64,000 nt of DNA. It comes from Tetraselmis striata. Its lineage: Eukaryota > Chlorophyta > Chlorodendrophyceae > Chlorodendrales > Chlorodendraceae. Below the pieces are notes generated by a model. That model saw nothing but the letters and a program-made list of their open reading frames with translations. It was not told where the DNA came from and did not search any database. A program made the translations under genes and the position numbers. This document shows positions 45,597-57,600 of this stretch, piece after piece (within the stretch, counting starts at the first letter, position 1; every line of letters starts with the position of its first letter). The DNA is taken from contig VCJN01002064.1 in NCBI GenBank assembly GCA_006384855.1, forward strand, positions 1 to 64,000, given 5' to 3'.

Positions 45597-46854
45597 GGTG
45601 ATTGACGGAGGGGAGAAAGGGGGGATGGGTAGCGGAAGGGGGGTGAGTGCGGATGGATAGCTTTACGTTGTGGTGCTCTTGGGTATAAGAGGGTGGCTGC
45701 GGGCGGGGCCTGTAGCGCGCTGGGGCTGTGCCCGCGTCTGTCGGTGAGCAAAAGATTGTGTGAGCTCGTCTACCTGTCAATTCACGCAATGCCAGCTTCC
45801 CCATGACACGCCGTCGGATGCATGTTTACAGGGCCAATTCTTTCATCTAACGGTCAGTCACTGTCCAGATCGCCACGATCTCAACCCGATTCTGTTTCAG
45901 GGAAAGCTCCCATTTGCGGACGAAACTGTACTTCTAATCAGTAAAATTGCATCCTTGAAGTACTGTTAGTTGCCCAGCCTCCGGTCCGCATAGCGATTGG
46001 CCAGAGGGAGACAGAACGCAATCGGGGGGCCGGTGCCGAGCTGGTTTCGCTCGCTGTCAGTACTTTGCGCCCTATCCATGACGGTACGCGCAGATGGCAA
46101 TCCTTTTACGAGGATTGCGCATCTGTTCAGTAATTGTACCGGTGCCTCAAGTGTACCGGTACCTCAGTACCCGCGAGGCTACCGCTATGCTGGGATACGA
46201 GATTGCTGCTGTGAGGCTACCGTCATCCAGGACGGTATAGCTGGGCGGGATTGATGCATCTGGGGTGATTTTGGGGTTGCAAGGATTTCAGGATGGGGTT
46301 TCAAGACCGGAGATACCCGTCTCGAAACCCTGATTTGCCGCCGACAGGCCGCCACCGCCTGGCCCGCCGGCGGCCCAACGGCGCGCCGACGTCGAAACTT
46401 CTTCATCATCGTCGCCGCCATGGCGCCATCCCCTCACCGCCGCCTGCTCTGCGCGGAGAGCATCATCAAGCACCACCATCAGGCAGGACAAAAAGTGCCG
46501 CCCCCTCCACGTCCTTCCCCCTGCGGCTCGGCATTTAACGACATCGTAGCCAACCCGCACCCCCCCTCCCCTGCGGGCGCCCCCTGAGCGTTAGCGCGCC
46601 GCCCGCGGCAGCTGCCCACCGAACGGCTGGGTCCTGAGGGCGGACACGCAGAGCATTCGCCAACAGTTCACAGGAACGCTGTGCAGGGCTGGAGCCCGGC
46701 TTACGCAAGCCTCTTGGCGTGCGCGAGGGGGCTGTGCCGCGCGAGGTCAGCTGCATCGCAGTTCCCCTGGGCCAGGCTGTGAAGATAACAACAGCATTCC
46801 CGCCGAGAGCTTCTACCCCTCTGCCGCGGGGCGTCCGGGCGCGCGGCGGGCGCC
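45597..46854. other. Divergent promoter region between LHCI and RPB8
   Basis: No gene is recognised. The LHCI 5' flank is G-rich on the plus strand (45600-45660). Core promoter elements could not be assigned. Confidence 0.45.
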
Positions 46855-48030
46855 ATGTCGCGCGTGCTCTTCGAGGACGTGTTTGAGATCTTAGAGAAAG
46901 ACCCCGCGGGGAAGCGCTTCGACCGCGTGTCGCGCTTCAGGGCGCGCAGCGACACTTACCAGATGGACCTCAACCTGGACGTCAACATAGAGATTTACCC
47001 GCTGGAGGTGAGTGCGGCCTCGTGACCCGCTGCTGACGCGCGACGGCCAGATAGGGGGAGGGGGGGAGGGGGCGAAGAGGGGGGGGGGGGGGGGGGGGGG
47101 GGGTGCTTCCCTTTGCGCCGCATGCGCTGACCATCCCGTCATGCGGCATCACACCATCACGCACCCCATAAAGCTGCAGCATACCATCACATGCCAGCAT
47201 GCCCATCTCACAGTCACATCACACATTCCATCCGTGGCATCATCCCAACGTGCATCCCGTCATCCAATCATTCCATCACATGCCAGCATTCCCGTCTCAC
47301 CGCCACATCACACATTCCATCCGTGGCATCATCCCTACGTGCATCCCATCGTCCAATCACATCATCACGTGCCAGCATTCCCGTCTCACCGTCACATCAG
47401 GCATCCCATCTTCCCATGATGTGGGATCATCCCAACATGCATCCCTTCGCACAGGCTGTCATACATCCCATCATCCCCTGATATCCCATCACGCTATCAT
47501 TTATTCCATAACGCCTACTCATCCCATCATGCCCTCATGCACCAATCCTGCCATCCTGTGTCAGCATCCCAGCATATTGTCAGCATGCCACCTCACCATC
47601 ACACCATGCATCCCATCATTCCTCGCTAGCCACCACCACGCATCCCATCACACCCCGTGTCCCATCATGCATCCCCCCACAACTGGCTAGGGCATGGCGC
47701 TCTGTCTGACGTGATGGCCCAACTGGTGATGCTCAGGCGGGCGAGAAGGTGAAGCTGGCGCTGTCCAGCACGCTCAACGTGGACGGCACCCCCTGCACAG
47801 ACAGCTACGACCCGCAGCTCTACCTGGGCAAGGCCTCCCTGATGGACCAGTACGAGTACGTGATGCAGGGCAAGATCTTCAAGTACAAGGACCACACCGC
47901 GAGCGGCACGCTCAAGACCGAGGTCTTCATGTCCTACGGCGGCCTGCTCATGCAGCTTTCGGGCGACCCCAAGAAGCTGGAGGAGCTGGAGGTGGACTCC
48001 AAGGTGTTCCTCCTCATCCGCAAGCTATAG
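46855..48030 (+). CDS. RPB8: RNA polymerase I/II/III shared subunit RPB8 (RPABC3)
   Basis: Two exons, 46855-47007 and 47737-48030, give 148 residues, the usual family length. RPB8 is a small OB-fold-like subunit common to the three nuclear RNA polymerases. The protein starts MSRVLFEDVFEILEKDPAGK and continues FDRVSRFRARSDTYQMDLNL and DVNIEIYPLEAGEKVKLALS. Exon 2 has LYLGKASLMDQYEYVMQGKI, YKDHTASGTLKTEVFMSYGG, LLMQLSGDPKKLEELEVDSK and the end VFLLIRKL, all family-typical. A TGTAA word follows the stop within a few bases and may be the polyadenylation signal. The intron carries a 24-base poly-G tract and a CATCCCATCA-rich satellite. Confidence 0.95.
47150..47690 (+). repeat. CATCCCATCA-rich satellite in the RPB8 intron
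   Basis: Degenerate tandem units of about 80 bp (AGCATTCCCGTCTCACCGTC and similar) lie at 47190-47410. From 47518 the sequence is homologous, in inverted orientation, to the array downstream of the gene. Confidence 0.8.
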
Positions 48031-48329
48031 GCCCTGTAACACCCCCCCCCCCTAATAAAACGCCACCCGGCGCAGCGGTGCCGCACGTCCGCATGGCCAT
48101 CCAGCGCAGAGCCAGCGCCTCTACCCGTCAGCCCCCATCCCGCCCTGCCCGCCGCCTGGGCGGTACCCCTACATCCGGCAACGCTGGCATGCGGGGATGG
48201 TGATAAGCGAATCCTCCATCAGCAAAGAGCAAAGAGCCCCAATGTGATGCGCGGTTACGGAGCGCGATGAGAGGCGCGGGCAGGTCAACTGTTGGAGATG
48301 CGAGGTGTGATACGATGCGTGACTGCGTG

Positions 48330-50330
48330 ACGAGGAATAATGGAATGTATGGTGTGATGGTGAGATGGTCATGCTGGCATATGGTGGGATGAGGACACAT
48401 GATGCCGGGATTGATGCATGAGGGCATGGTGGGATGATAAGGCGTGATGGAAGAAATGATGCCGGCGTGTGGAGGGATGATGTGATGTATGACAGCCTGC
48501 GTGTTGGGATGCATGTTGACATGATGCCACGGATGGCGTGATGGGATGAGGGAATGCATGATGGCATGACGAGGTATACTGGGATGTATGGTGTGATGGT
48601 GAGATGGCATGCTGACAAATGGTAGTGGGATGCGGACATATTATGGCGGGATTGATGCATGAGGGTCTGGTGGGGTGATTGGTGCGATGAAAGAAGATGG
48701 TGGCGTGAGGAGGGATGATGTGATGTATGACAACCTGCGTGGTGGGATGCATGTTAGGATGATGCCCCGGACGGCGTGATGGGATGAGGGAATGCATGGT
48801 GGGGAATCATGGGATGGATGGTGAGATGGCATGCTGACAAATGGTAGTGGGAGGCGGACATATTATGGCGGGATTGATGCATGAGGGTCTGGTGGGGTGA
48901 TTGGGTGCGATGAAAGAAGATGGTGGCGTGAGGAGGGATGATGTGATGTATGACAACCTGCGTGGTGGGATGCATGTTAGGATGATGCCGCGGACGGCGT
49001 GATGGGATGAGGGAATGCATGGTGGGGAATCATGGGATGGATGGTGAGATGGCATGCTGACAAATGGTAGTGGGAGGCGGACATATTATGGCGGGATTGA
49101 TGCATGAGGGTCTGGTGGGGTGATTGGGTGCGATGAAAGAAGATGGTGGCGTGAGGAGGGATGATGTGATGTATGACAACCTGCGTGGTGGGATGCATGT
49201 TAGGATGATGCCGCGGACGGCGTGATGGGATGAGGGAATGCATGGTGGGGAATCATGGGATGGATGGTGAGATGGCATGCTGACAAATGGTAGTGGGAGG
49301 CGGACATATTATGGCGGGATTGATGCATGAGGGTCTGGTGGGGTGATTGGGTGCGATGAAAGAAGATGGTGGCGTGAGGAGGGATGATGTGATGTATGAC
49401 AACCTGCGTGGTGGGATGCATGTTAGGATGATGCCGCGGACGGCGTGATGGGATGAGGGAATGCATGGTGGGGAATCATGGGATGGATGGTGAGATGGTC
49501 ATGCTGACAAATGGTAGTGGGAGGCGGACATATTATGGCGGGATTGATGCATGAGGGTCTGGTGGGGTGATTGGGTGCGATGAAAGAAGATGGTGGCGTG
49601 AGGAGGGATGATGTGATGTATGACAACCTGCGTGGTGGGATGCATGTTAGGATGATGCCGCGGACGGCGTGATGGGATGAGGGAATGCATGGTGGGGAAT
49701 CATGGGATGGATGGTGAGATGGTCATGCTGACAAATGGTAGTGGGATGCGGACATATTATGGCGGGATTGATGCATGAGGGCATGGTGGGATGATTAGGC
49801 GTGATGGAAGAAATGATGCCGGCGTGTGGAGGGATGATGTGATGTATGACAGCCTGCGTGGTGGGATGCATGTTAGGATGATGCCACGGACGGCGTGATG
49901 GGATGAGGGAATGCATGATGGCATGACGAGGTATACTGGGATGTATGGTGTGATGGTGAGATGGCATGCTGACAAATGGTAGTGGGATGCGGACATATGA
50001 TGGCGGGATTGATGCATGAGGGTCTGGTGGGGTGATTGGGTGCGATGTAAGAAGATGGTGGCGTGAGGAGGGATGATGTGATGTATGACAGCCTGCGTGG
50101 TGGGATGCATGTTGACATGACGCCGCGGGTGGCGTGATGGGATGAGGGGATGCATGATGGCATGATCCCAGCATGTGATGGGGTGCATGATGGGACGATG
50201 CCACGGATGTGTTTATGATGTGCTGGTGAGAATGTGAGATGGCATGGTGACAAATTACGGAATGGTTGGACAATGGGATGCATGTTGGGATGACACCAAG
50301 GATGGCATGATGGGATCCGCACCATGGGTC
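48330..50330. repeat. 223-bp tandem array (GATGGGATGA-rich)
   Basis: Between about 48.6 and 49.75 kb, units of 223 bp are almost identical. The word GGATGATGCCGCGGACGGCG recurs at about 48982, 49205, 49428 and 49651. Flanking units (48.33-48.6 and 49.75-50.33 kb) are more diverged. The inner copies differ by a few bases only. All the long minus-strand frames in this region (His/Pro/Ser-rich) are by-products of the array. Confidence 0.93.
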
Positions 50331-50702
50331 GGGGCGGTACGGGTGCCGGTACACTTGAGAGAATTTGGCCGTGAGAAAGCGCGTAGTTGCCTTTTGCAAC
50401 CCAGAACCAGACGAACAGATCACGGACACCGTGCGAAACTGAGCAACACCCGTCGGGCACTTTCAAGGCTAATTTTACCATGGCTTTCTTATAGGTGCGC
50501 TGGCACCCGAAAGCATCAGGAATGATTTTTCGATTTGGGGTGTAAACATGGATCTTTTCATTCGATCCGGTCTAATCCGATGTTTAATATATTGTAGTTA
50601 ATGTACATTATGCTACGCAATGTCCGCTACTGTCCACGGTGCCATGAGTGCACTTCTGGTGGATGGAATCCAGTCGTCGCTGACCTCGATGTGCTACGGG
50701 GG

Positions 50703-50736
<34 letters not shown>

Positions 50737-52332
50737 GGCTCTCCTGGCTGGGCGAGCTCGAATGGTGGCCCATTGGTTGTCCTCTGGGTCTCCGGTGGGT
50801 GCTTGGTTGCTGACTTATGGATTTCTTTGTGGACTCGTGTATATTTAGCGTAGTTTTTGATATATTATTATATCGACTACAGTCTATATAGCCTGTATTG
50901 ACTACAGCCGACTATAGACTATATTGAGTATATTATTATGTATTTTCTACTATATATTAGGTGCTGCTAAGATTGCGTAGTGTCGCTACTCCTATGATAT
51001 AATCAGTATATTCAATGTCTACATATATCGAGATCGCGATCCATTATGTTGGTTTGCCCGACGCAGCTTCAAGATATACATGACAATTCTCTCATGCACC
51101 GTTCAAATCGAACCTCGGTGTCGCTTATTGTAGTTGGCCTGTTGGGGTTGTATTGGCCGGTCCGAATTAATATTCCGATTTAAGGCCCGCCCTGCCGCGA
51201 TATAGGCCCACTTCCTCCACTTTGTCTGTCCGTCCCGTCTAGTACTGGCGAATGGGCACTCCAAGCAGAACTTGCACATGCATCACTTTTTTAGACAGTA
51301 CAAATGCAGCCATGCGTGCAGTTAGGTATATCCTGCCATATGCAAGCATAAAATGGACAGTGGGTTGGGCGGCACTTTTTGGACCGTTGGCAAATTATAC
51401 TCAGCATTGTACCACGGTAACCCATGCCGCTACATAATATACAAATGCCGCCGTGATGCTGATGACGTTGAACGCTACTTAGTAGTTTCTACTGTAGTTT
51501 CTGCTACGCAACGACAATGCTACCTGCAAATTGTGACATTTATACGAGTACGTACATTTATACGAATACTACGGGATACTAGTAAACTAGTACGAGTGCG
51601 GTGTGTACAAGCACTAGTACAACGTGTATCTGAGACTGTCTACAAGTACTATATATGCGATATTGTGCTGCTGTGTGTGGGGAGCGTGCGTTGTGCTCAT
51701 GGGACGAATGTCGACTCAATTGTTACACTGGTTTCGGAGCATGAGTTTTCGATCCAGGGACCGCCTCGTGGTCATCGTTTCGATCCTCACTAATGTCGAG
51801 GATTGATATCTCGCGGGGGAAGGGGGGGGGGGGACTCCAATATACGGGTAAAATATAGTACGGGTTTGTACGAGAACTCCGATGTGTCCTAGATAGTAAT
51901 TATACGCTGTGTACCCGAGACTACGTGGATATAATACGAGTACGATATAACGTTGTTGTAGTTTGGCAAGCGTTGTGCTTTTGAGACGACGAATGTCGCC
52001 TCGATTGTTAGACATCAATATCCAAGCGCTCCTGCTTGTTCGCATGGTTGTCCTTGTTGCCCGTAATTACAATCACCTTGTGGTCAGCGTCTCATCACCA
52101 CAGGTCTTGCGCACATGTAGAACTGTAAACTAGATAGACTGCGGAACTGGGTCCATCACAGTTCACTCTGGCCAAACGCCATTGCTCACATATACTCAAG
52201 TCTGGATAGTGCACGGCACGCAGCGGCCGCGCTCGCATCAACTCAGCCCCATGCCAGTAAGCATATATACACAGATTAAGTACTGCTGGCGAATAAAGTT
52301 GACATACGCGAGTGAATTTACCCCCTCCCGCC

Positions 52333-52366
<34 letters not shown>

Positions 52367-52760
52367 ATTTCCGGCCAAAATCGCCCCCTGAAATGGTCCG
52401 GCCTTGGTTGATGGTTTACCTAGTTGTTGATTCCGTTGACACACTGCCTAATTGCCGATTCGAACGAACGCCCTAAAATTGAAATTGAAATTTGTTCCAA
52501 CATCTTTCTTGGGCGAACCGGGCCAGTAGGTGTCTTCCGGTCTGTCTACAATCCTACAAGAATACCCGCATAGGGTCCGCTGTGCCCGCAGCATGCAGTC
52601 CTTTGAAGTCAAGCCGGCCGTAGCTTGAGCTATGGTTACACCATATGTGTTTCCCAGAGCTTTGAGATAGCGGGCCCAAAGAACACCTCAATCTGAGCAG
52701 TGGAGAGCGGAAGACAAGCACGTTGTAACCAATTTCAATATCGTTTTTAAGTCCCTATAC

Positions 52761-52762
<2 letters not shown>

Positions 52763-52807
<45 letters not shown>
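52763..52807. repeat. GA microsatellite
   Basis: Uninterrupted GA repeat of about 22 units. Confidence 0.95.
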
Positions 52808-52809
<2 letters not shown>

Positions 52810-52979
52810 GTATCGTCCCTCCCCTCCCCCCTCCTTACCCCGCTCCCCGGCCCCGGTGGCGGTGTAGGGGTATGGTTTTCCTCGCAGTCTCATCCTCAAA
52901 AATTGTACCGGCGCTTTTCGCTTTTTTTTTGCGTTTGGCTCCGTTATTTTCCACAGCGGTTGTTGGCTTATGGGCGGTG

Positions 52980-53560
52980 CTCGCTCGATGTCAGAGATTC
53001 GAGCGAAGGAGCATGTGCAACCAGCGCACCGCGTGGATATTTGAGACGGGCGGTGACTTCCGGCGGGGTTTGTTCGGGCAGGTCTGAACGGCTGGGCCGC
53101 TACATCGTTGTGTCGGGCCTTCAACGGTGCGTGCTGCGTGCGGGGTCCCCGTGCTGCTGATAACCATAGGGATGATTTGTACTTCAAGACCGAGCCACTG
53201 CTCGCTGAGCGCCTACGCGAGCGTTTCATATGCTTGGTATATCGTGTCCACTACTGTCTCCGTGTTGAGGTCCGTGCAGAACGTAAGTTGCACTATTAAT
53301 TCGACGAACCGCTCGCGCATGCCCTGTACGAACAATGGCCGGGAAGCAAGGCGAACATATCCATGTCATCATGAGCCGCACTGGCGCCCCACACAAGTTT
53401 ACTTTCAAGGGTTTGACGCAGCTCATGCGTCCATGCTGCTCAAACCTACGAGGACAAACCCTAGCGGAGGTCACTGCCCTTCTCAAATGCATGCATATAC
53501 ATGCGGTGCAATGGCTGCATCGAATACTTCAAGTGTAGAAATCAAGCACGACCTACAGGC
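52980..53560. repeat. Degenerate inverted repeat
   Basis: Positions 53035-53100 read plus-strand TTTGAGACGGGCGGTGACTT and GGGGTTTGTTCGG. The reverse complement of 53425-53495 reads TTTGAGAAGGGCAGTGACCT and AGGGTTTGTCCTCG. Translations run in parallel (HLRRAVTS against YLRRAVTS). The centre lies near 53.25 kb. Confidence 0.5.
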
Positions 53561-53866
53561 CCGCGGCACACACAGACAAAAAACGCGCCGGCAAGCAAAA
53601 AGCCCCGGAGTAGGCTGCCACTCGTGAACGCAACCACGAGACCGCCTCCACCATGTCACCCGGAGGGCCGGGGAAGGGGGAAGGGCAAGGACGGCACCAA
53701 TCTCTCTTAGAATAGGGACCTCGCCATCAAAGGGCTGCACGCTACGCGTCTTCATTAGCGGACCCTACGCGGGTTCGTGCAGCCGGGCCGTAAGACAGCT
53801 TGCCCATTTAGCAAAGACTAATTAGGAACAAAGTTGTAAGAAATTTCATATTTATTCAAATTTCCA

Positions 53867-54220
53867 CTATTCGGAGCGCTTGGCACCCGAGAAGTCCGTG
53901 TCTTCCATGTTATTTTCCCGTACCAACGGCTCGCAGCATGGCGGGCTTTCGTGCTGCGGCGGTTTCGACCCAAGGAGGACTGAGTCCGAAATGTAAACTC
54001 GGACCCGGATGAGGCCGCCCGCTGTCTCCCCTTCTGTGTCGCCGACTCGGAATGCCCTGAGCACCGTAGAATTAAATACGGTTCGCGGGACCAAAAAATA
54101 ATGGTATTGTTTCCCCTTCACGCCAATTTTTACTGACATCGCGAGGAGCGGGGGGGGGGGGGGGGGGGGGGGGGGGCGCAAATACGATATTTTACCGCGC
54201 ACACACGGTACGGATCCCAC
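53867..54220 (-). CDS. Hypothetical ORF, low confidence
   Basis: After a poly-C tract (sense strand) a frame reads MSVKIGVKGKQYHYFLVPRT, then VFNSTVLRAFRVGDTEGETA and LIRVRVYISDSVLLG, ending in an acidic tail. An AATAAA word follows the stop. It looks protein-like but matches nothing I know; it could be the last exon of an unrecognised gene or of a mobile element. Confidence 0.25.
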   Translation of the reverse strand: MGSVPCVRGKISYLRPPPPPPPPPLLAMSVKIGVKGKQYHYFLVPRTVFNSTVLRAFRVGDTEGETAGGLIRVRVYISDSVLLGSKPPQHESPPCCEPLVRENNMEDTDFSGAKRSE

Positions 54221-54295
54221 CAGCTCATCGCGAAGTGCAGGCCCAAATGTGCCTTATAGCGTACCCACCATCCACGGTTCCTCGCCTCGCCCAGT

Positions 54296-54616
54296 ATGGC
54301 CAACCAGCTGCCCGCAGCGTACGACGGCGTCCCTAGGAAAGTTACGCGTTACCTCGACCAGCAATTGGTGGAGAGTGGGTGCATCCATCTCGAGCCGGGG
54401 TGGGTTGCAACCCGCAGGAGCGACACCAAGCTGTATACCTCTCTCGACAAGGAACACGCTGCGGATGCGTTGGTGTATGGCTGCCTGTGGCGGAGGAGTG
54501 GCGGGCAGGCTTACACTTCCAACATGCCGGCAGCATGGCCTGCACGGTGGGCTCGCTTTATTTATTACATGGGGCAAAACTGGGCATGGGGGCATAAGGG
54601 CAATAGGGATACATGA
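54296..54616 (+). CDS. Hypothetical ORF, low confidence
   Basis: A 106-codon frame begins MANQLPAAYDGVPRKVTRYL and DQQLVESGCIHLEPGWVATR. Composition is plausible, but overlapping frames on the other strand are similar in length and no family is recognised. Confidence 0.2.
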   Translation: MANQLPAAYDGVPRKVTRYLDQQLVESGCIHLEPGWVATRRSDTKLYTSLDKEHAADALVYGCLWRRSGGQAYTSNMPAAWPARWARFIYYMGQNWAWGHKGNRDT

Positions 54617-54654
54617 ATGTGGATTCTCCGGGCAGGGGGGGGGGGGGGAGGGGG

Positions 54655-57600
54655 TCAGAATCGTAGCCGCCGCCGCCGGATTTCGTCCGCCTCGAGGTCT
54701 ATGCTACCGTGCTCGGAGGTGCGGATGCGGATGGGGTACCGCTGCGACAGGAACTTGAACACCTGCAAAGGGGGGGGGGAAGGGGGGGGGTCAGAAGGCA
54801 AGAGGGGTGGATCCCAACGCGGCCACACGCACACTACGGGGTACACTTTTGATGGTGGGCGAAAGCCCATACTTGGATGACCGAAAACATGGCATCTTTT
54901 TAATCTGGGGAAAAGCTTAAGACTGCAAGGAAGAACAAATCCTTTTCAAAATTTATCATCTAAAAACGACTTTACATCTTAGGAAATCCAATTTTGAAGC
55001 AACTAGAGCAAGGTACATTCCTTGTCTGCTCCGTGGAGCCGGTGATCTCTTGTTCGATTCCCGATGGTTCCCCCAGTGAGGGCAATATCGGCCCGGCGTG
55101 TCCGGAGTTTACGACCCGATTGATGCATTATTAGCCCTTCGGGGATGGAATGAGGCAACGGTCTATTGGCTATGCCAGAACTACGATTGCAGCCGGTGCA
55201 AGCGGTCAAGTGCGGGGCAGCTTCGGCCGATATGACGCGGGCGAACTTCACTTTTCATTTACAGCAACCTCACATCGTTCGGAATATCTAAAAGACGTGT
55301 GGGTGAAGTGTTCGGGTCGCGGTAACAAGAATACTGCGAGTTGTAGGAGTCTGCGCTGCCCGCCAGAGGTCAACTTAGAGACGAACACATACATAGCGGA
55401 ACAATAGCGCAAGTTCCTAACATATAGGTTGCGGAGGCAGAGGCTTAACGCGGAGGCTTATTCGAGTTATGGGAGCCTGCCCTGCCCGCCAGAGCCCAAC
55501 TTAGAGACGAAACCACAGCGGAACGACGAATTTCTAACATAGCGAAGTTCCTAACATATAGGTTGCGCGTGCGAGCCCGCAAATGCGGAGGCTTATCCGT
55601 GCGCTTCGACACCCGTGGTATAACGTGAACCCTAACTAGGTCTGCTGGATTGTACTGAGTTTTCACACGAATCCCTAAACACCGCCCGAATGTAATAAAA
55701 AATCCCGGGATGTAATACCACATTCCGGGATGTTATAAAAAAACAGTGCCTGATGCGTGTAGGCATGTAGTGTAAGGATTGCTGGTTCGGGGGTTGTGAA
55801 GGGATTATGGGGTGGGGGGGGGGGGGGGGGTGCTTGGACGCGGGCGCGCCTTCATGAGCAGCACGAAGGAGTGCACGTTGGTCATGCCCGTCTCGTCGTC
55901 AAAGTAGTGGTACTTGGTCGCCTTGGCCATCTGGCTGTTGAAGCGGTACGCCTCGAAGCCATACATGTCGATCTGCCAAGGCGGGCGAGGATGCGCCACC
56001 AAGGGGGGGGGGGGGGGGGTCAGCGTGGTGCTGCGGCTACTACTGAGCTGTGAGACGGTACTAAATGTGCAGTACTTCAGGGTACCTCAATTCCGCTGCC
56101 GCCTGACCCAGGGCTTCATCATTCTGCTAGGGCATGATGCAGTAATCCCATTATCTATTTCTAAGATATATACCGGTATATGAGGAAACAATGTAGATGC
56201 AAAAGCCACCATGTAATAAAATTTGGGGTGTTTTGTAACTAGGATTTTCTAGGTCTTGTCGACAGATCCCGAGCCGGACAAAACGTGAATACGCCCATAA
56301 CACAGACATAATGTTCACATGGTTTGGGTGTGCGCCGGACTGAAAGTTATAGTAAGCTCCGCCAGACACTATCATAGCAGCAATGTCTTGACTCAGGGTT
56401 GATTGATATTTTTGCGTGTATATGTATAAACCCTTCCCGGGATGGACTGCCGACGCCCAGCATCATCTTTGGTCAATAGAAAAGGGGATGTCGATGTAGT
56501 GGCTATGGCATACATAGTATGAGAGAGCCCGCGCCATCTCCGACGCATCATGGTTGCTATATCAAGCTCACGTGCCAAGGAGGCAGCTCCGAGTAGCTCA
56601 ATGCTATATGTATTGGATTGCTCATTTGCGAGTTGATGGCGTCAGCAAATCAGGCGACTTCAAGCCTGCTAAAATGGGTGCGTGCTTCCCTAGTGCCGCG
56701 CTATGATGGATAATAGAAGACAGCTCACCCGCGTACATACTATTAGATGTAATAGAATGCACGGCTACAATTTATGTATACACAAGCGAATTTCTATACC
56801 CAAGCCAAAATCTTTGTGGAATGTTATATGGATCGCTTAGTGCTGTAAATAAGTAGAAACGTGGGCGAGATATAATAGAAATACATATAGTCGCTACGAC
56901 TGGTACCGGGTGTACCAGATATACCCTGCAGTACGGACACTCCTTGTCCGCTCGGTTGAGCGGTCGTCTCGTATGCGAGAGATCCCGGGCTCGAATCCTG
57001 GTCGGTGTATTTCGGCAATATCGGCCCGGCGTGTCCCGGGCTCCCGGGCTTACCCGGTTGATGCATTAGCCCTTTAGGGTTCGAATGAGGCAATGGTCTA
57101 ATGGCTATGCCAGACCTGCGACTGCAGTTGACACAATAGGTCAAGTGCCGAGGCGGCTTCGGCCGATGACCCGGGGCGAGCTTTGCTTTTGACGGGTTTT
57201 TTTTTTGACGATTGAATTATTATAATATCCCCGCGGCCGCGCGCGTACACGTGTACGCGGCCGCAGGGATAATAATTTAATAATATTATATTACTATTAA
57301 TTTAAAATCACTATAGTAATCCGCAGGGCCGCAGGCGGGGTATAAGTATAAGTTGTTCATTACTCTAACGCAAATCACAGCCACGTTAACTTGAACTTCC
57401 TATTTTGGGGGGGCAAAGTGAGAGATAAGTCGCCAATTGGGGGTGGGGGGGGGGGGGGGGGGGGGGGACGCACCTGGTTGCACATCTGCGCGGCAAACAC
57501 TAGGGCGAAAAAGCCGCTGGAGGGCTTGCAGATCTGCGACTCGCAGTCGTGCTTCATGTACTGGCAGCGCTTGTTGTCCGTCCCCTGGGAGGCGGCCCTG

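Larger units (their letters stand above)
50331..53866. other. Intergenic, AT-rich, no gene recognised
   Basis: Contains a 32-base poly-G tract (50704-50735), a 30-base poly-C tract (52337-52366), a GA microsatellite and a degenerate inverted repeat at 52.98-53.56 kb. Words such as GTACGAGTAC recur at 51.5-51.95 kb. No ORF looks coding. Confidence 0.5.

Noticed and set aside
48600-49750. Regular spacing suggested a CRISPR array
   Set aside because: The 223-bp units are repeats throughout, with no unique spacers, in a eukaryotic genome.
47199-50481. Long His/Pro/Ser-rich frames, including one of 260 codons
   Set aside because: They are translations of the GATGGGATG-type satellite on either strand.
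57090-57165. GGTTCGAAT-like words suggested a tRNA gene
   Set aside because: No acceptor stem or cloverleaf can be closed; the sequence belongs to the SINE body.
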